A stretch of 64,000 nucleotides of DNA from Lumnitzera littorea (lineage: Eukaryota > Streptophyta > Magnoliopsida > Myrtales > Combretaceae): positions 14,674,148 to 14,738,147 of the forward strand of contig JAMXBB010000003.1 in NCBI GenBank assembly GCA_024138015.1. The letters run 5' to 3'. The position numbers and the translations under genes were made by a program. Under the pieces are notes generated by a model. It was given only the letters and a program-made list of their open reading frames with translations, had not been told where the DNA came from and ran no database searches. Below are positions 1 through 12,878 of the stretch, piece by piece (the stretch's first letter is position 1; every line of letters begins with the position of its first letter).

Positions 1-100
1 ATGTAGTGGGAAAAGGCCCTAGGATATAACAATGAATAAAGAGATTAGGGATAAAGATATGATGTATAACTTATTGGTGATTTTATTTGACAAGTTATTT

Positions 101-561
101 CACTACAAAAAATTCAAACTTTGGCAACGAAATTTTATAGCAAAATACCATAGTGGTGATTTAATTTTCTAATACAACAAGTTAACTACTATAAAATGGT
201 ATCTATATCATTCATTATTTATATTGAAATGACATTTTATTGCAATCATTTTATTAGTGATACATTTGGGAAATTTACGATTCTTTATTTCTTAGATATA
301 CTACTTTGTTATCAATATGATTATAAATTATATTTTCATTCACTTTTATATTCAAACAATAAAATGCATGGACATTCAAGCAAAAAAAATGTACAAAATT
401 TTATCTATACATTTTTATGTTATGCCATTATAGTGGTGTAAAAAAAATTATATATATTTTATAGTGAGTAGCTCGTTGCATTGGAAAAAAAAAAATCAAA
501 TTACTGCAAAAAGGTATTTTGCTATAATATTTCGTTGCCATAACTTAAATTTCTTGTAGTG
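101..561. mobile_element. Small non-autonomous CACTA (En/Spm-type) transposon
   Basis: The ends are inverted copies of each other over about 49 bp. The left end starts CACTACAAAAAATTC and the right end finishes with its complement, GAATTTCTTGTAGTG-like. Both arms share a stretch around GGCAACGAAAT. CACTACAAGAAA is the classic terminus of plant CACTA elements. The flanking bases are TTT on both sides (98-100 and 562-564), matching the 3-bp target duplication of this superfamily. The 461-bp interior has subterminal motifs resembling TAGTGGTG but no transposase, so the element must depend on a partner elsewhere. An 81-codon open frame inside (196-441) is AT-rich and has no family resemblance. 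Confidence 0.85.
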
Positions 562-563
562 TT

Positions 564-790
564 TGTTATGATAGATAAGGAGAGACAACATACAAGGAGA
601 TCGAAAAGGGACTTCTTACGCTTATGACATCTTAATTAATTACATCAGCAAGTGAATAAGGGAATCATAAGTAAGGAGTCAAACATTTACAACTGAAATA
701 GTTATAGATCTACTTGAAAATTACAAATCTACTTATAAAAATAACATATTGCAATAGTACTACAATCAAACGAGTTGCATTATAATGAGT
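564..790 (+). repeat. 5' LTR remnant of a Ty3/gypsy element
   Basis: This stretch starts TGTTATGATA and matches the sequence from 3455 onward: both carry a shared string near ACAACATACAAGGAGATCG, followed by closely similar sequence for about 200 bp. Matching blocks on both sides of a pol remnant are best read as the two LTRs. The 5' copy stops near 790 and reverse-transcriptase coding sequence begins within about 80 bp. The rest of the LTR, the primer site, gag and protease are therefore missing, presumably deleted. Confidence 0.7.
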
Positions 791-859
791 TGCTGTTATC
801 CTAGTATGTCTATGAAATGTTGGAGTCGAGTATCATTAGACTAAGTACCAGTGCTTTCT

Positions 860-3450
860 TTTCATCAGTTTTGTTAATAAAGAAGAAAGATGGTTCTTAG
901 CCATTTTGTATCGATTATAAAGCTTTAAATTAAGTTACAATAATGGACAAGTTCTCCATTCCCACTATGGATAAGTTGTTAGATGAATTGGGGCAGCCAT
1001 TATACTTTCAAAGATAGATTTAAGAGTTGGATACCATCAAATCAAAATGTACCTTGAGGATGTGCATAAAACTGCTTTTAAAACACATGAAGGGCATTAC
1101 GAATTCCTAGTATTTCCATTTGGGTTTTCTAATGCACCTTTAATGTTCCAAGCAATTATGAACACTATCTTTAGACTATATTTATGCAAGTTTATTGTTA
1201 TATATATTTTTTAAGACATATCGATCTATAGTAGATTTTTATAAGAACACTTGTTGCATTTGGAGAAAGTACTCACTTGCTTCAGAGAAAATACTTTATT
1301 TTTAAAGAAATCTAAGTGTTCTTTTGGTCAAGCAAGTATTGAATACCTTGGCTACATCATTTCACATGAAGGATTGAATCAATCCAAAAAAAAAAAAAAA
1401 ACTAAAGGTTATTAATGAATGGTTGCAACCTATTAATGTGAAATAACTTAAGGTATTTCAAGGTACTATAAGCATTTTGTATGTGATTATGCAAAGCTTG
1501 CTACCCTTTGACAAATTTGTTAAAAAAAAAAAAAAAAGCTTTTGATTGGAATCAAGAGGCTACACAAATATTTTCAACATTGAAGAATGCTATGGTGACA
1601 CTACCAATCCTTGCACTACTAGATTTTTCAAAAACATTTAGCAGAAACTAATGCATCGAGTATAGTTGCCATGTTGCATTATGGAGCTAATCTTATTGCT
1701 TACTTTAGCAATAAATTCAACTTAAGATTGTAAAAATCCGGTGCTTATTTAAGAGAAATAGTGGTTGTAGTGGAGATAATAACAAAGTGGCTTCAATATT
1801 TGCTACGATGACATTTTATTATTTGAAATGACCATGAAAACTTAAAAGAGTTTATGACTTAGATAATACAAACACCAGAATAGTAGTAGTACTTAGTTAA
1901 ATTGATGGGTATGATTATTACGTAGAGTATAAACCTAATGTAGATAATAAGGCAGCATATGCCTTATTTAGGCAATTTTGTGACGAATTTCGAATGTTGG
2001 CTTTATACCATCATTTAATTTCATCATAATGTGAAACAAGAATTATCAAAGGATCATGAGTGGTTGGCACTCAAATTTTGTAGTTTGAAAAAGGGAAGTC
2101 AACTTCACCACCATTAGTACTTAAAGATGTTTTACTGTATGTAGGAAATGAGATATTTTTACCCTCTTCATCGTCTATGATTCCTACATTGTTGATGGAG
2201 TTTCATGCTACTCCTATTAGCGGTCATGTTGGAGTATTAAGGACATCGAGTTCTTCTTTCTATTGGAAGGTAATAAGAATAGACATGGAGCACTTTATAA
2301 AAAGGTGCCACATGTACAAAAAAATTAAGTATTTGACCACTATGACTAGCCTTCTTTAGATTTTACCTATTCCTTAAAAAGTTTTTCAAGATATATCCAT
2401 GGATTTTATAACTAGACAACCACTTTTTAGAGGGTATTTAGTCATTTTGCTAATTGTAGACAAACTGACTATGTATTGTCATTTCAGGCTACTTATAGCT
2501 ATATACAACCACTATAGTAGCTCATTTGTTTATGAATTCAATGATCAAATTGCATGGGATAACCAAATTCATAGTATGTGATAGGGTCCAAGTGTTTATG
2601 AGTTGCTTTTGACAAGAGCTTTTTAAGCTCAATGGAAAAAATTGAATATGAGTTCAGCTTATTATCCTCAAATAAGTGGCAAAAAAGATAATCTAACAAA
2701 TGTTTGGAGCATTATTTGAGATGTTTTGTTATGGACTAACCTAAAGAATGGTCAAAGTATTTACCATGTGCTGAATATTGTTTCAATACTAGTTTTCACA
2801 TCAACTCTCAAATGATACCATTTTAGGCATTATAGATAGGGAGTTGCCTAAATTACCGAATGATAATTCTGGTATTTGTTTTGTGGAAGTTATAGATCAT
2901 GCTTTAATTGAGAGAGCTAATATTATTAGAGTATTGAAACAAAATTTAGCCAAAGCCAACAATGGATGAAAAAATTTGTGGATCATCACAAAACTAATAA
3001 GGAATTTGAGATTGGAGATATGCTTTATTAAAGTTGCAACCTTATAGGCAAACTACTTAGACCAATAGAATGTCCTATAAGCTTTCTTAGAGATATTATA
3101 GTCCCTTTCGGGTACTAGAAAGAATTGGACATGTAACATATAGGCTTTTTTTACTAGAGTTTTAGGATAGATCTGGTTTTTCATGCATCTTTTCTACAAA
3201 AAGCCAAGGATAATGAGCAAGTTCCTAGAGCCCTACCTTTAGAAGCTATTACTAACAATCCTGTAGCAAAGGCTCTAGCTATTCTAGATAAGAGTGAGGT
3301 AGTTAAATAAGGTCAGGAGGTTTCTCAATTTTTGGTTTCGTGGCAGTTGCTAAATCCTTTTAATGCTACTTGGGTGGATATCATAGATTTTTGAAAGCAC
3401 TTTTGCTAATTTTGACCTAAAGGACAAGGTCAATGTTTTCTCGATGGGGG
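860..3450 (+). pseudogene. Ty3/gypsy (chromovirus-like) pol remnant: RT, RNase H, integrase, chromodomain-like tail
   Basis: Translating across frames gives the conserved order of a gypsy polyprotein. Reverse transcriptase (about 865-1480) shows KKDGS, FCIDYKALN, KIDLRVGYHQI, HEGHYEFLVFPFG and EYLGYIISHEG. Its catalytic YxDD box is damaged, with a TAA in the middle. RNase H-like sequence follows (about 1540-2000). Integrase (about 2160-2950) includes HATPISGHVG and a zinc-type C-x2-C relic. Near 3300-3450 a chromodomain-like segment ends with 'ATW', as in chromoviruses, followed by a purine-rich GGGGGTAAA at 3446-3454 just before the LTR. Many stops, frameshifts and A-runs (for example near 1390 and 1525) make it non-functional. 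Confidence 0.85.
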
Positions 3451-3454
3451 TAAA

Positions 3455-3881
3455 TGTTACGACAAATCAGTGAAGGACAACATACAAGGAGATCGTAAAG
3501 GGACATTAGACGTTTGAGATATCATAAGGATTACATTAGCAAATGAATAAGGGAACCACAAGCAAGTAGTTGAACTTTTACAATTGAAATAGTTATAAAT
3601 CTACTTGTAAAAATAACATATTGTAACAATACTACAACTAAATGAGTTACAGTATAAATAGAAATAAAAAGGGGTGGGGGTGGTGATCACACATCCCTTT
3701 CTTCGAAATTTAGCATTTGCATTTAAGAGTTTTCTAATAACTTGAATTTTAAACCCTTGAAAATTCCTTTTCCTTTACCTTGCAAACACACGTAAAAGAA
3801 ATTCATTGTAGCTATAGAAAGTAGAGAACACTGTCATTAAAATTATGGATTAGTTTAGCATTTTGATTCATAGAAGATCAA
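3455..3881 (+). repeat. 3' LTR of the first gypsy element (right boundary approximate)
   Basis: It starts TGTTACGACA directly after the polypurine-like GGGGGTAAA and repeats the 564-790 block. It continues with a TATA-like CAGTATAAATAG near 3650 and a polyadenylation-rich middle. The right edge is placed at a CAACA near 3881, which would complement the TGTT start, but no target duplication was seen on that side. The end coordinate is therefore a guess. Confidence 0.55.
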
Positions 3882-5290
3882 CAGATTAAAAACCCTACTT
3901 GTTGCAGTGACAAAAAGAAAGTTTGAAAGATAGAGAGAGAAGAGAGGAGCATACCTTTGTTTGTGTCAAAAGAAGAGTTGTGCTTTTAGGGTTTTGTGAG
4001 TTTCATTAGTAAGTGGGCCAAGCCTCCATTAGACGGCCTATCCTTATTTGATTAATTTGTAATGCATTGAAGACCAAATAAAGGAAGATCATGAAGAAAT
4101 GTTATGGATGATACTTAAGGAATCCAAAAATATGGGATAAGGAGAAATATATGCTCCAAGTAAGACCACATCTTAAGAGATCATCCTATTCCAATTTTCA
4201 AATTTAAAATTGATGAGATATCATGCAAATATATTAAAATATACCCAGAAAGATTATAAGAGCTCAAATCAACCTCATGACAAGATCAAGAACGAAGAGC
4301 ATATTAGAAGCAACATTCATCCTTCATTATAAATGTTAAGATATCATTTTCAAGGATTGCGTTAACTATATTTGGTTATAAGATCAGAGCTTCACGTGCA
4401 AGTATCAAGAATTATATCAGATAAATCTTGGAAGCTAAGATTTGGTTATCATCTGGTCAAATTCGAAAATCATCCAACCAAGGTAAAGATTTTTCTTCCT
4501 AAAAAAGTAGAGATATATTGCTTCCTTTAGCCAAGAAAAGATTTGATGAAAATTAACCATATTTAATTCATCTAGCCGCTACAAGGAAGCTATTACATAG
4601 AAAAATGATTCGAAATTTGAAGATATAAAGTCTGATAAAGAGAACAACGTGGAAAACCTTTTATACATCTTCATATGAATTTTAGATTTACATTTGTATT
4701 TCAAGCTTATTGTTTAAGGATCCATTTGTATCATTTTCTCATTGTTTTATTCAGCCTTTTGAGAGCTATGAATTGTTATTGGTGAGAGGATTACTTTTTA
4801 ACTCTATAAATTTGTGATTAACTAAAGGTTAGGCTAGGGAGACATAGTAGAGGACTTCTATTTGTAATCTATCATTGGTTTGATTATTTTAAAGTGGACA
4901 ATGAAATAATTCCGTTGTGTAGTACTTGGTCCCTGATAGTGGATTTGGAAGAGTGCAATAAGCATAAGATTGAAATAATATAATTTGTTTGTTTGATCTT
5001 CTTTTCCTTTCTCTCCTTTAATATTCACACATATATTCATGCCATAATAATTATGTAATGAAAAGGGTTTTCAATTTGCAAAAAATTAATAAATCTTAAC
5101 AAAAGTAGCCAATTCACCTCTCCCCTCTTGATAACTTAATCAAGACCTATAACATGTAAATTTAGAAGCCTTTGTTAATTGTATCTCCTCCATTCCTTTT
5201 TATAATACCTTTTGACTACTTATGAGTTCTACTTTTATCACTTACACCTTTACATAAAAAAACAGTAGGAGCTACGATCCTTACATGGTT
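3882..5290. other. Non-coding stretch, possible decayed LTR material
   Basis: I see no coding sequence above background. Near 5110-5155 a line reading AATTCACCTCTCCCCTCTTG, followed by an 'AGACCTATAACA'-like tail, resembles sequence that often sits next to LTR ends in plant copia elements. I could not find a second copy, a primer site or coding domains, so this is only a suggestion. The rest is AT-rich and featureless. Confidence 0.25.
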
Positions 5291-5505
5291 GGAGGTTTTT
5301 CTATGGTCACGGCCTTTTTTCTTTTGAGACCGGTACCACCATTCTTTTCACCATTGATTTGATCATTTTTAAATTTAAACCATTGAATAATCTATAAATT
5401 CAATAGTTCGGATTTAGAACATAACAATAAAATAAATGGTGAAATAATAGATATGATCGATTTCGCCAAAATAAATGATGGGACCGTAGAATCTCCTCAT
5501 AGTTG
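5285..5505. mobile_element. Possible short MITE with imperfect inverted ends
   Basis: The left end (GGAGGTTTTTCTATGGTC, 5291-5308) is an imperfect inverted match of the right end (GGACCGTAGAATCTCC, 5481-5496). Further inward, ACCACCATTCTTTTCACCATT is inverted against sequence near 5440-5480. This gives a foldback of about 220 bp without coding capacity. I could not define a target duplication or assign a superfamily. Confidence 0.4.
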
Positions 5506-6837
5506 GATATAAGATGACATATTTGTGGATAATCATATGGAGTTGTAACTCTCATAGATTATTTAACATTTTATTTATGGATATGGAAGGATCACCAATA
5601 GCTATATTAAGCTAATAGTTTGAATTAAATTATATTACCACATTCAAAACAATTTATGAACTTATCTATCTATAATTGAAGGAAGTTCTTATGTAGAATG
5701 CTGGTGTATGAATGATGAAAAGGTTTTTTTTTTTTCTTTTTAATCTATAATTAAAGAAATGATCCTCCCACTTTTATTAATTCTTCAGTATTGCATGTTG
5801 ATGAAGACAATGAAGAAGGCTTTTTAAAATACAAAATCATTATATTTACTTATATTGTATTCTTTTTCATTTCATAAGATAACTGCCTTGAGAATTTATT
5901 ACTTTCCAGCATGTAGTTTTATTTTTTGTGCAAAATTTAAGAGCAACTTTTAATTTTTTTTTTCTTTTATAGAAGTACCTTTTTTTATTGATGGCCAATT
6001 TTTTTTTAACATGTTTTATGCTTCTTTACCATGAATTTGAAAATTACCTTTATTTACATGTTTGTGTATGAGAATCGAACTATATGTGCCAAAAATAAAT
6101 TTGTACAATTTGTTATACTAATGCCTTGTTGGATGTAAAACGTAATTGATTATACAAATTTATTTACCACATATGATATAAAGAAAAGAGTAGACAAAGT
6201 AGCAAAACGAACATTTTAATTTTTATTCATTACATTTCAATTTAAGCATAATCAAGTTCTTCCGCCAAACTAGTTACATCACATAATTATATAGAATCAG
6301 GAAGCCTCTTTTATGATATACAACATGAGGGCATCATAGTGCCATGTCTAATAAAGTCACTCAAATCGAACATAACTAATTTAAGCTTTCAACATTTATT
6401 CATAGTATAGTAATATTTGATCCTCCCTCTTAGTGTTCCCATCCTAGACCTAAACTCTAGCATTATCTCCATCTTCTAGTCTTGAGGTTAGAACAAAACT
6501 AACCCCCTCAACATCAAGCTAAGTGCGCAAAAGCATACATAATTAATAGCAATAAGAGACTATTTAATTACAAATATAATATCAAAGTCACAACAATTTT
6601 AGCAAATATAGCACCCGTCATAACCGTACTTAATATAATTTACCAATTAATAGATGTTTATGCATGCAATGTTGTGCTATGCTGAAGTACATAACACACA
6701 CCGATTAGTATCTTAACCAAGCAAATAATAAACCGTACTTGGCGGCTCTTAAGCAAAATATTTAAGCGATACTTATCGACTCAAAACTGAGAATGGAATT
6801 CTATATGTTGAAAATAGATCGAGCTTTACAAATCTAA

Positions 6838-6940
6838 GACCCCTAGGTCCTTTATTCAACTAAGCTTTAATTTGACCCTTAGGTCATTTCTGAAACTAAG
6901 TTTTTTAAACATGACCTTTAGGTCCTTAGTCAAAATTGAG
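6838..6940. repeat. Three degenerate tandem copies of a 36-39 bp unit
   Basis: Units start with GACCCCTAGGTCC (6838), GACCCTTAGGTCA (6874) and GACCTTTAGGTCC (6913). Each is followed by a similar 'AACTAAG...TTT' segment. The spacing is 36 and then 39 bp. The core GACC-TTAGGTC is itself nearly palindromic. Confidence 0.7.
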
Positions 6941-7653
6941 ATTCCTAAAACTATGGCACTTATGTTATGAATGCACATGATGCAATAAATTACATTTAAT
7001 AATAAATTACATTAAATAAATTACATGAATGCACGAATCTTTTCAATTAATCATTACATCAAACATATTGTTACAATAATAACTAATATCCACCAGACAT
7101 GACTATAATTAAGGATACGGTCACAATCAGTATGTTGGATTACTCTCATTTCAATATGAAATTCATCTTGCATAATCAGATCATGTCAATTGAACCGAGC
7201 ATTTCTTTAGTCACACTATTTATACTAGACATATGCATTCACAAAACTACTATCCACAAGCCATATTCGCAATTTGAAAGAGTATGCTCACCAACACTTG
7301 AAACTATCACTATATGATAGCTTCACTTCCAATCATGAATTTAAATAACAAGCCTTACAATATATATTATATAATTATAGGCTTAAGTCGCTTATAATGG
7401 GTGCGCTCACTAAGTACTCATATCAAACACCTCTTCAATCCCATATTATGCAATCACCATAGCATTTATTTATTGAATAATTAAGTCCTACAATTCACTT
7501 AAGTGAAGTTATAGTGACTTATTAATCGAGTAGTCGTTAAATTTACGATTACTTTGTATTATAGCAAGCAAAAAAGGAGGTGCTTATAGTATACTCCTAA
7601 CGTTCTCTATTATCGTCCTTCAAGTAGTCTATTGTATTTGCGATGTCAATTGG

Positions 7654-7676
7654 ATATATATATATATATATATATA
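7654..7676. repeat. (TA)n microsatellite
   Basis: An uninterrupted TA dinucleotide run of about 11 units lies in non-coding DNA. A shorter (TA)n with an adjacent (GT)n lies near 7967-7993. Confidence 0.9.
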
Positions 7677-9640
7677 AATAATGAAGTAAGATTTTAGAAA
7701 TAAATCATTTAACTCAATTTTTATTTAAAGTTTCTTATCTCGTTATCATTTTCGTTAATATTGTTGTCCCACGTTATAAGCTTACACACGTGAATTTTTC
7801 ATAATCATCATCTCATGTTATACAAAAATTTCACAAGTAATAAGCCTTAACTAAAAGCTCCTTTCTATAAATTATTTCAATATATTCTCTAAGAAATGGT
7901 TTCCATAAAATAATAAGTATTTTCAACTATTGAAACTTAATTGAAAATTTATTTCTTATAGATATGTGTGTGTGGGTGTATATATATATATATTGTTTCT
8001 ATTTTCAGTTGCTTCATTGTGTAACTAAATGTTGAAAATAACGATACACTAAATGATGTACAGAAAAAGAAGAATATATTTTAATTTTAGGTAAGACTGC
8101 AACTCTAAAATTAAAAACCATCCAACAGAGCTCGACCTCTTAGATGTACTTCTCTTAGGTTTTATTATGACATCAACATATATATAGAAGTCATTTACTT
8201 GTAAATAAGCCTTGTGGGACAACAGAAAATCTGCATGTCAACTGCAGAATTTTTATTCTGCTTGCGTGATTTTTGCCATCGAGTTTACCTTGTTAATCAT
8301 TACTATTGTTTGGTAAAATGACCAGAAATAATACTACTCTAACAATACTAGCTTATAACATGAATTTTCCTCAAAATCTTTCAATTAAACATCATTGAAT
8401 TGATGGTTGAAGTTGAGTGATCACATTGTTTCATGCAAAAATGGCAGCACATACATGTATGTTCTGTTCGGATTTGGGCTTGATATTTCGAGGCTTTGTA
8501 AGTGGTATCTTCCAATAAAGTTGATTGAAACTTATTCTAATGTTTACTAAGTTTCATTTCATTTAAGTTTTATAGAGATTTATTGATAAAAATCAAAACT
8601 TTATCCGATTATAAAAGTATACATTAACTTGTTTTTGTAGAAACAACAATTGGAAGTTAGATTGAGTTATTGGCCAATATTTATAGTCTTTTACGTGATG
8701 AATATATTGGTGGTAGCTGCTTTCCAAGTGGTGGCCGTTGATGAAAGAAATTGAAGCTCAAAGTGATAGAGTTGAAGTTGTGTTTATGACATTTAGAATA
8801 ATTCTAAGTGTTTTAAGAATTAGCTTATTAGTCACTCTTTGTGTACAAATTTCAAGAAATTGGGGCAGCTTTGCCTTAGTGGTGGTGGTGAGTTGAAAGG
8901 CAAATTGGGATAGTTTATATAGGTGGGCTTAAGTTGTGATTTAGTCAAGTGAGTGGTGAGTTGGATAAAGTGAAAGTTAAGGCATCATTGTGTTGGATTT
9001 GAAAATGGGAAAAGAAGAAAAAGGAGGAAGAGTAAGATGCGATCCTACGTTACTTCTATTAGATGCCCAAGACTTCTATATATATATAACTTAAGTAAAG
9101 TTAGTTATTGATTGGACACTTGTTGCAAGAAGAGGAAATTAGGAAATAGGCCTTGAATGCTTCTCTTAAGTGTTTGGAATTTTTGTTATATGCTAGAATA
9201 GGCGAATATATAGATAGTAAAATTTCAACTAGTGTCAGTTTTATTTTGTTATACGCATATAAGTTATATGCATGATAAAATTAATTTTTACGTGGTATTT
9301 TAACAAAACTTTATAGATTGAAGTTAATGTTTTCATGCGATTACTTTATATTTTGGGACATTAATATTAATTTCCATATCAATTAACTATTAGTATCGAG
9401 AACACGATATCTTTTAGTTCTAGCTTTTACACTAGATTATGTGTCGTATTTAAACGCTAAAAAATATATTTATTTATTTATTTCATTTTATTTTTTTAAA
9501 ACTTGATTCATCCCTAAAATTTATTTGATTAATTATCTAAAAAATGTAAGGTTCAAAATTTCTTTCTTTTTTTCCCACTCATCATGACTCCGATCATATT
9601 TTAGATCGTAATTTATAACAGCGTATTACAGTCTGTTGAC

Positions 9641-11500
9641 TTAGACAATAAAGAGAGAGATAGGATAAACAAAGCAATTTATCAATTTAATTTGCAATGT
9701 CTAACAATATTATAGTATTCACTAAAAGTTGGAACTTTGGTTGTCATAGGGCAAAACAAGAGCAAAGTACACATATATGTTCACGTATATACACACTCTG
9801 CTTTATGTGTTCAACCCATGATCATGTATGGTAAGTGATCAATATTTTTGAGTTTATTATATTATTGATTGTTTATTTGATGTAGAATTTTGGGTTTGAT
9901 TCCAATTATATGATAATCTATGTGTTTGCTCATGATTAGTATCTTAATCCATGTGTTTTATGTGAAGATTCTATTTATTTGGTTAGTTGTTTTAATAGGA
10001 CTTATGGGTGTGACAAAAGTCCCATGGAGAGCAGTGGCATGAGGATAATTGGAATTTAGTTTACTAGATTAATCAGCTCAAAAATCAGATTCAATTGAAG
10101 AGAATTGTCATATTAAAGTAAGTTTTCAGTCCTCATGGTCTTTCTTTAATTTTTTTTTTTTTCATTTTTCACTTTATATGTTTATGATGGATTAGGTTCA
10201 ATTATCTCCCTTACAAAAAGGAAAAATAAATTCCAAAAATAAAAATAAAATAAAATAAAATAAATTCCTCAATCCCAAATCAATAGTAATATCAATTTTT
10301 CTTTCTTGTAGCTATGAAGACTATGTAGGTTTCTCTCTCTCTCTCTAATTACCTCATGACAATATGTTGACAATTGACGGGGTGGTTTTTTGTATTGGAG
10401 CTTAAGTAATGAGCACATTTTGATTAATCTTAATTATTTGTACTTTTTGGCTAACAATAGATATCACAGTTGAGCCATTTGATATTACTAATTTTTCTTA
10501 GCAAAGCTTAAATCTTTTATTACTTTAAAAAAAAATTTCTCATTTTACTTTCATTTAACCTATGACAAATGTTTGGAAAAAAAAAAGAAAAGAAATATAT
10601 GGCAAATGAATGTAATTATCTTTTTTATTAAGGCAACCACCACATCCCATAGACATAGCTTAATATGAAACTAATAAAATTGAGTACTTTTTCCAGTATT
10701 AAAGTGGGGACAATCATTGAAGCTTAATAGAGGCAATTGTAGCGTTGAAGACATTCATAGCCCGTATGCATAGAGTTAGAAAGTGGTTTGGTAGCAACAA
10801 TAATGGTCTTAAGTAGATTGAGTTTTTACATGTTAATGTTTTTCTTGAATGAGTTTTTACATGCTAATTGTTTTTTTCTAATGAATATTTTTGTTTGAGG
10901 ATGAAGTATCTCTATAATGCATATAATGCACCATAGTTAATTTATATATAAAAATTGTTCTATTTGGCTTATTTTAATAGTTAATGTGTCTTGATATATA
11001 TTTTTTCACACGGTATGGGTACTTATTATTTCTTTGTTTCTCTTTCATTAGATTATCCGAGTTGTTATTTTTTACAATCCTATTTTTGTTTTTCTTTGTC
11101 ATATTCATGCTTTAATCTTCCATATAGTTGGATCATCAATAAAATTAAATTTCTTGATTTTTTATGTTAAAAATCTATCACATATTGAAAAGGTAAAATC
11201 GTAACAGTTCCACCATATAAACCATTCTAAAAAAGAAACTGACATTATAATTACTATTTTAGACCTAGTTTATAGTAGGCATACTCAATTCTACTATTTT
11301 GAAGCATCTAATTAGATACATGTTTGTTGTAAACCTATAGAATAATCTTTTGAAATAATTTATTAAAAATAAACTAGTAATTTGACTTTGCAAAAGAGTG
11401 GTAGTAAATCACATAGGTATTTATTATTTTATATACAGACTAAAATATTGAAAATTACCAAGCTCCTTGAAGAGTTCTATATAGTTTTTCTTAAAAGTTA
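9641..11500. other. Gene-free AT-rich region with short simple repeats
   Basis: I found no coding sequence or RNA gene. Simple repeats include (AAAAT)n at about 10236-10262 and (CT)n at 10331-10346. The rest shows nothing I can name. Confidence 0.5.
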
Positions 11501-12845
11501 GGAAAGTTATATTAAGGACAATAACTAGCCATTCCTTGTTAAGTCTCACTCCCCGTCCCAGTTTACTAGTACTCTAGTTTTAGGTAAGTACTTGTAATCC
11601 ATTCAAAACTTACAAAACAAACTATAAGGGAATGAGCGACAATTTACTCAGTAAGTGAGACAAAGACAAAAGCATACATTAAACACCTTGCAAGTAGGGT
11701 TTTCAACTAAATTAGTTAAATATAGTGCGTGTACAAGTAAATTCCATCGTATGATGTTCTTTGGTTTATCATGAAATTAGAAAAATTGTACCCACTTTAA
11801 TTCAGGTTGAGGAGTTTGACATCGCACACTTGCGAATTAAAACCAAACTAAGGCATATGCAATAAAAAACACCATTTTCTCGTGATTACTTTCGAACTAT
11901 GGCCCCCCAACTTTGTCTTGACCTCCTTTTTTGTCACTTAGTTCAACTAAGATGGGAAAAGAACTATTTCAATTATCCTCATCGAAGAGAGTCCGTGTTT
12001 AACCTAATAATCTTAACCATTACACCTAGTAAGTTGCAATGCATATTAGGTTGAATGTTAAGCCATGTTTAGGTCAATTCATTTTTAGGATAATTAACTA
12101 AGCTCAAATAATTCAAGTATAATAATATTTATAGAATAAGTATAACATAGAGCTCAACTCCCATCTTAGTAAATCGAATTTTAAACACAAGCGCCACATA
12201 TGAACAAATAGCTAATTACAATTATAAGTAAATACATACCAAAATCTTCAGATATTCTGAAATAATATCCCAAAATACTGTGAAGTATTAATCTTACTTA
12301 CTTGTATTGTTGCTCACTGCGGTAGATCTATACTGTTAATGTTCTACTCCTTTTAGAAATCCTATATAAATACAAAACCCAGATTTAATTTTCATAAGAT
12401 TTACGAAAATGTTAGGGTTTTATCTAATTCTTTGTATCATCGTATAACTTGGTTAAAATGCTATTTGTGAAATTATATAAATAAATATATTAAATTATAT
12501 TATTCATAAATGGTGAAATATAGATATATTTATGAATGTACTTAGTTTAACTATACAACTTATATTAAATTAATGAATATTAACAATATATGTAGTTACA
12601 TTTTTACCTATAACATATCATTCCGATCTTATCGAAATGTTCATCTCATTGATCAAATTATATTTCAATTATAGAAGAGTCGTTGTATGATGATAATTTC
12701 CGTAATGTTAAAAATTACCTACTTTATTACCTAGAATTATCCAATTTTAGTAAAATTAGTATTATTGGGTTCATACGAATTTGATGATATACAATACGGG
12801 TTTTATCTCGAAAGATTATTTCTAAAGGGTATTTTTAGTTTCTAT

Positions 12846-12878
<33 letters not shown>

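Larger units (their letters stand above)
5510..9640. other. Gene-free AT-rich region, probably old retroelement non-coding sequence
   Basis: No open frame here resembles a protein family. The stretch from about 6180 to 9200 has moderately higher complexity than its surroundings and includes a short tandem repeat (6838-6940). Its texture is that of long untranslated parts of LTR retroelements, but no LTR pair, primer site or pol domain could be identified. The family is therefore left open. Confidence 0.3.

Noticed and set aside
196..441. 81-codon frame inside the CACTA element
   Set aside because: AT-rich composition and lack of any transposase motif; the element is non-autonomous.
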